From NCBI GenBank assembly GCA_022561895.1, contig JADFQH010000124.1, forward strand, positions 1 to 8,289: DNA of 8,289 bases. The letters are read 5' to 3'. Made by a program: the position numbers and the translations under genes. Origin of the DNA: Methanobacteriota archaeon (GTDB lineage Archaea; Halobacteriota; Halobacteria; Halobacteriales; Halalkalicoccaceae). Positions 5,910-8,289 of this stretch are shown here, piece by piece. Below the pieces are notes generated by a model, which saw only the letters and a program-made list of their open reading frames with translations, searched no databases and was not told the DNA's origin. The stretch's first letter is position 1. Each line of letters begins with the position of its first letter.

Positions 5910-7487
5910 ATGAACAGTGATCGACTGATCGACCGGGCGATCGACGAAGCACCCGTCGGCGTCACGATCGCGGACGCTCGGAAGGACGACAACCCGCTGA
6001 TCTACCTCAACGACGCCTTCGAGCGGCTGACCGGCTACCCGAAAGACGAGACGATCGGGAACAACTGCCGGTTTCTGCAGGGCGAGCGAACCGACCCCGC
6101 ATCGGTCGCCGCGATGCGTGCGGCCATCGCCGCGAAAGAGCCGGTCAGCGTCGAACTGCGAAACTACCGCAAGGACGGCACGGAGTTCTGGAATCAGGTC
6201 GATATCGCCCCGATCGGCGAGGAGACCGTCACACACTTCGTCGGCTTTCAGACCGATATAACGGCGCGAAAACGAGCCGAGTTCGAGGTCGAACGCCGAA
6301 TCGAAGAGGTCGAAAACGAACGCAGCAAGGTAGAAGCGGTGCTCGAACGGATCGACGGCCTGCTCGAAGACATCACCCGGACGCTCGTCGAGGCGACCAC
6401 CCGCGAGGGGATCGAACGCGCCGTCTGCGATCGACTGACAGCCGACGACGCCTACGATACCGCCTGGATCGGCGAGCACGCTCTGAGAAGGAACGGGATC
6501 GTGCCGACGACGTGGTCCGGCCCGATCGATCTCGAGGGGAGCAGCCTCCCGATGGATCGAAACGACGGTTTCGTGGGGGAGGCCCTCGCAACTGGCGGTT
6601 CGCGATTCATCCACGACACCGAGATGGCGTGGCACGAACGAGAGGGCGATTCCGGATCGACGAGGGCCGCAATCGCGCTCGTCTCCGGGGAGACGAACTA
6701 CGGCGTGCTCGTCGTGAGTGCGGCCCAGTCGACCGGGTTCGACGATCACGAGCGCGTCGTTCTGGAATCGATCGGCCGCGCGATCGCAACCGCCTGCAAC
6801 ACGCTCGAAAGCCGACGAATCCTGACCGCCGACAGTATGGTTGAGCTTGAGTTCGATCTCGCGGACGACGATCTCTTTTTCGTCTCGCTCTCCGCCCGCG
6901 CTGGCTGCCGGTTCGAGTACGAAGGATCGGCTCACGACGGCGATTCGCTCCTGTTTTTCACCTCGAAAGGAGCCGACCCCGACCGCCTCCGTGAACTGTC
7001 AGTAGGGTGTGGGGATCTGACGGACGTGACCGTCCTGCGGGCGACCGGGAGCTCCGGACTCATCGAGTTCCGGTTATCGGGCGTCTCGCTCGTAACGAAA
7101 CTGGCAAACAGGGGCGTTCGGATCCGGTCGATGCACGCCGAGGGCGGCGAGGGGCGGCTCTGCCTGCTCGTTCCCGGTGGCACAAGCCCACGCTCGGTCG
7201 CCGAACTGGTGATGGAAGGCTGTCCGAACGCGACGCTTGCGGTCTCGCGCGAGCACGACCGACCGCCGCTGACCGACGAGGAGTATCGCCAAGGGGTCGA
7301 AGAGGGGCTGACCGACCGCCAGCTGCTCTCGCTCCGGAAGGCCTTTTTCAGCGGCTACTTCGATTCGAAACGCCGGATCACCGGAACGGAGATCGCAGCG
7401 TCGATGGGGATCTCGCGCTCGACGTTCCACCAGCACCTCCGGGCAGCGGAGCGCAAACTCCTCGCCGAGTTCTTCGATCGGAACTAG
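5910..7487 (+). CDS. LOV-GAF-HTH_10 regulator, bacterio-opsin activator (Bat) family
   Basis: This is a cytoplasmic transcription regulator of 525 residues. Residues about 5-118 are a PAS domain of LOV type with GNNCRFLQG (50-58). Cys53 is the expected flavin-adduct residue. Q57, N85, N95 and Q114 fall at +4, +32, +42 and +61 from it, the same offsets as the flavin contacts of YtvA. A charged helical linker (118-150) leads to a GAF domain (about 150-300). A Bat-associated domain follows (about 308-450), then an HTH_10 DNA-binding domain (about 463-525, LTDRQLLSLRKAFFSGYF and MGISRSTFHQHLRAAERKL). Blue light would change DNA binding or activation; this output is inferred. An in-frame ATG exists at 5811, but the added 33 residues contain the TATA-like run and do not resemble the family, so 5910 is preferred. 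A Bat-type palindrome lies downstream at the next promoter. Confidence 0.88.
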   Translation: MNSDRLIDRAIDEAPVGVTIADARKDDNPLIYLNDAFERLTGYPKDETIGNNCRFLQGERTDPASVAAMRAAIAAKEPVSVELRNYRKDGTEFWNQVDIAPIGEETVTHFVGFQTDITARKRAEFEVERRIEEVENERSKVEAVLERIDGLLEDITRTLVEATTREGIERAVCDRLTADDAYDTAWIGEHALRRNGIVPTTWSGPIDLEGSSLPMDRNDGFVGEALATGGSRFIHDTEMAWHEREGDSGSTRAAIALVSGETNYGVLVVSAAQSTGFDDHERVVLESIGRAIATACNTLESRRILTADSMVELEFDLADDDLFFVSLSARAGCRFEYEGSAHDGDSLLFFTSKGADPDRLRELSVGCGDLTDVTVLRATGSSGLIEFRLSGVSLVTKLANRGVRIRSMHAEGGEGRLCLLVPGGTSPRSVAELVMEGCPNATLAVSREHDRPPLTDEEYRQGVEEGLTDRQLLSLRKAFFSGYFDSKRRITGTEIAASMGISRSTFHQHLRAAERKLLAEFFDRN

Positions 7488-7561
7488 ACGATCGATCGAA
7501 GGTCGTGTTGGAGTTTAGTTGTGTAGGTGTAAAACAGCCATTCTGATACACTCCAGCCCAT

Positions 7562-7581
7562 CTACCCGACTAGTCGGGTAG
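7562..7581 (+). promoter_or_regulatory. Perfect 20-bp palindrome, Bat UAS-like operator
   Basis: CTACCCGACTAGTCGGGTAG is its own reverse complement. Inside it, ACCCGACTAGTCGG agrees with the UAS consensus I recall for Bat-regulated Halobacterium promoters (ACCcnactagTTnG) at all positions except one T to C. It ends 8 bp before the TATA box at 7590, the place expected for an upstream activating site. The upstream neighbour encodes a Bat-family regulator whose HTH_10 domain is the natural candidate to bind here. The palindrome is seen directly; the binding partner is inferred. Confidence 0.7.
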
Positions 7582-7589
7582 CTCGTTCA

Positions 7590-7597
7590 TTATATAT
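7590..7597 (+). promoter_or_regulatory. TATA box of the DUF4397 gene
   Basis: TTATATAT is the strongest TATA box in the window. A start about 27 bp downstream, near 7620, gives an almost leaderless transcript with the ATG at 7627. It lies directly after the 20-bp palindrome. Confidence 0.75.
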
Positions 7598-7598
7598 T

Positions 7599-7614
7599 CT
7601 CGCCTACTAGCGAG
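7599..7614 (+). promoter_or_regulatory. Short inverted repeat between TATA box and start
   Basis: CTCGC and GCGAG form 5-bp arms around CTACTA, containing a second ACTAG core 37 bp from that of the large palindrome. It lies between the TATA box and the predicted transcript start, where bound protein would repress. It could be a second, weak site for the same regulator or chance. Confidence 0.3.
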
Positions 7615-7626
7615 TGGAGTATCACA

Positions 7627-8289
7627 ATGGCAAAACAGGCAGGAATTTCACGACGGCGATTCGTACAGATAGGTGGCGGCGTGGCCGTCATCGGTCTCGC
7701 CGGCGGCTTTGCGAGTGCGGACGATCATGACGGTGACGATTACGACGAGGGCGGAGACTCGGTGGACGACGGGATGGCGAACGTCCGGGTTGCTCATCTC
7801 TCGCCGGACGCGCCGAACGTCGACGTGTTCGTCGACGACGAGGCGGTTCTCGAAGACGTCCCCTTCAAGGCTGTAAGCGAGTATCTCGAACTGCCGGCCG
7901 GCAGTTACAACGTCAAGGTCGCACCCGCGGGCGAGGGTTCCGACGGCGCGGTCTTGGACGAGGATCTCGACGTGCCCGCCGCCGATCTCACCGTGGCGGC
8001 GACCGGCGAGGTCGCGGGCGAGAACCAGCCGCTCTCGCTCTCCGTGTTCGAAGACGACAACAGCGATCCCGGCGCGGATACGGCGCGGGTCCGGGCGGTC
8101 CACGCTTCGCCCGACGCCCCCGCTGTCGACGTGGCCGTCGCAGAAACCGGCGACGCGCTGTTCGAGGCCGTCGAGTTCGGCGATGCGGGCTACGCCGAGG
8201 TTCCCGCCGGCTCCTACCGGGTGTGTGTCTACCCCGCCGATGAGCGCGAGGAGGCGGTGCTCGGTGTGGATGTCGAGGCCGAAGAAAAT
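7627..8289 (+). CDS. Tat-exported DUF4397 protein, 3' end outside window
   Basis: 221 residues are visible and the frame is open at the right edge. The N-terminus (ISRRRFVQIGGG, Arg run at 9-11) is a Tat signal. A hydrophobic stretch ends in FASA, giving a signal peptidase site after Ala31. There is no lipobox, so the mature protein should be released or held by features further on. After an Asp-rich spacer come two DUF4397 units, at about 51-104 and 153-206, with the paired motifs VRVAHLSPDAPNVDV and VRAVHASPDAPAVDV and the later LPAGSYNV / VPAGSYRV. The two units start 102 residues apart. The family has a beta-sandwich-like pattern and is common among secreted haloarchaeal proteins; its function is not known to me. 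The promoter carries a Bat UAS-like palindrome, so expression may depend on the adjacent LOV regulator. Confidence 0.88.
   Translation, partial: MAKQAGISRRRFVQIGGGVAVIGLAGGFASADDHDGDDYDEGGDSVDDGMANVRVAHLSPDAPNVDVFVDDEAVLEDVPFKAVSEYLELPAGSYNVKVAPAGEGSDGAVLDEDLDVPAADLTVAATGEVAGENQPLSLSVFEDDNSDPGADTARVRAVHASPDAPAVDVAVAETGDALFEAVEFGDAGYAEVPAGSYRVCVYPADEREEAVLGVDVEAEEN

Noticed and set aside
5652..6935. Minus-strand 427-codon open frame opposite the LOV-Bat gene
   Set aside because: Shadow created by GC-rich codon bias. The plus frame has a complete LOV-GAF-HTH_10 order.
7489..7498. CGATCGATCG palindrome after the LOV-Bat stop as a terminator
   Set aside because: No T-run follows and GATC/CGATCG words are frequent throughout this sequence, so it is likely chance.

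Overview
The window looks like chromosomal DNA of a haloarchaeon. It is GC-rich, and its proteins are strongly acidic (Asp/Glu-rich, few Lys). It carries three Tat-type export signals or export-signal-like N-termini, start sites with TATA-like boxes about 25 bp upstream of the start codon (leaderless style), an RPA/RPA-associated protein operon of haloarchaeal type, and a bacterio-opsin-activator (Bat) type regulator. Species cannot be decided from the sequence.

Layout, left to right. (1) Minus strand, 2733 down to the left edge: an rpa1-type single-stranded-DNA-binding protein (three OB folds plus a zinc finger). It overlaps by 4 nt (ATGA) with its RPA-associated partner rpap1, which runs off the window. 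(2) Plus strand, 2857-3495, divergent from rpa1: a Tat lipoprotein carrying a bactofilin-like beta-helix of 18-residue repeats. (3) Minus strand, 3499-4632, convergent with the lipoprotein (3 bp between stops): an exported or membrane-anchored beta-propeller phytase-like protein. (4) Plus strand, 4737-5390: arfC, the archaeal riboflavin/F420-pathway pyrimidine reductase. (5) Minus strand, 5387-5644: an 85-residue two-helix membrane protein whose stop codon overlaps that of arfC. (6) Plus strand, 5910-7487: a LOV-GAF-HTH_10 regulator of the Bat family with the full set of flavin-contacting LOV residues. (7) Plus strand, 7627 to the right edge: a Tat-exported DUF4397 protein, incomplete at its 3' end.

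Most of the genes are ordinary chromosomal ones. The part most worth testing is the right end. Between the LOV-Bat regulator and the DUF4397 gene lies a perfect 20-bp palindrome placed directly before a strong TATA box. It agrees almost completely with the UAS motif remembered for Bat-controlled promoters of Halobacterium (bop and related genes). Regulator, operator and secreted target would form a compact blue-light (or redox) controlled module. The second point of interest is the bactofilin-type repeat domain placed outside the cell on a lipid anchor.

The gene-free stretches are all under 300 bp: 2734-2856, 4633-4736, 5645-5909 and 7488-7626. Their promoter-like and palindromic elements are listed. 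No RNA genes, insertion sequences or CRISPR repeats were seen.
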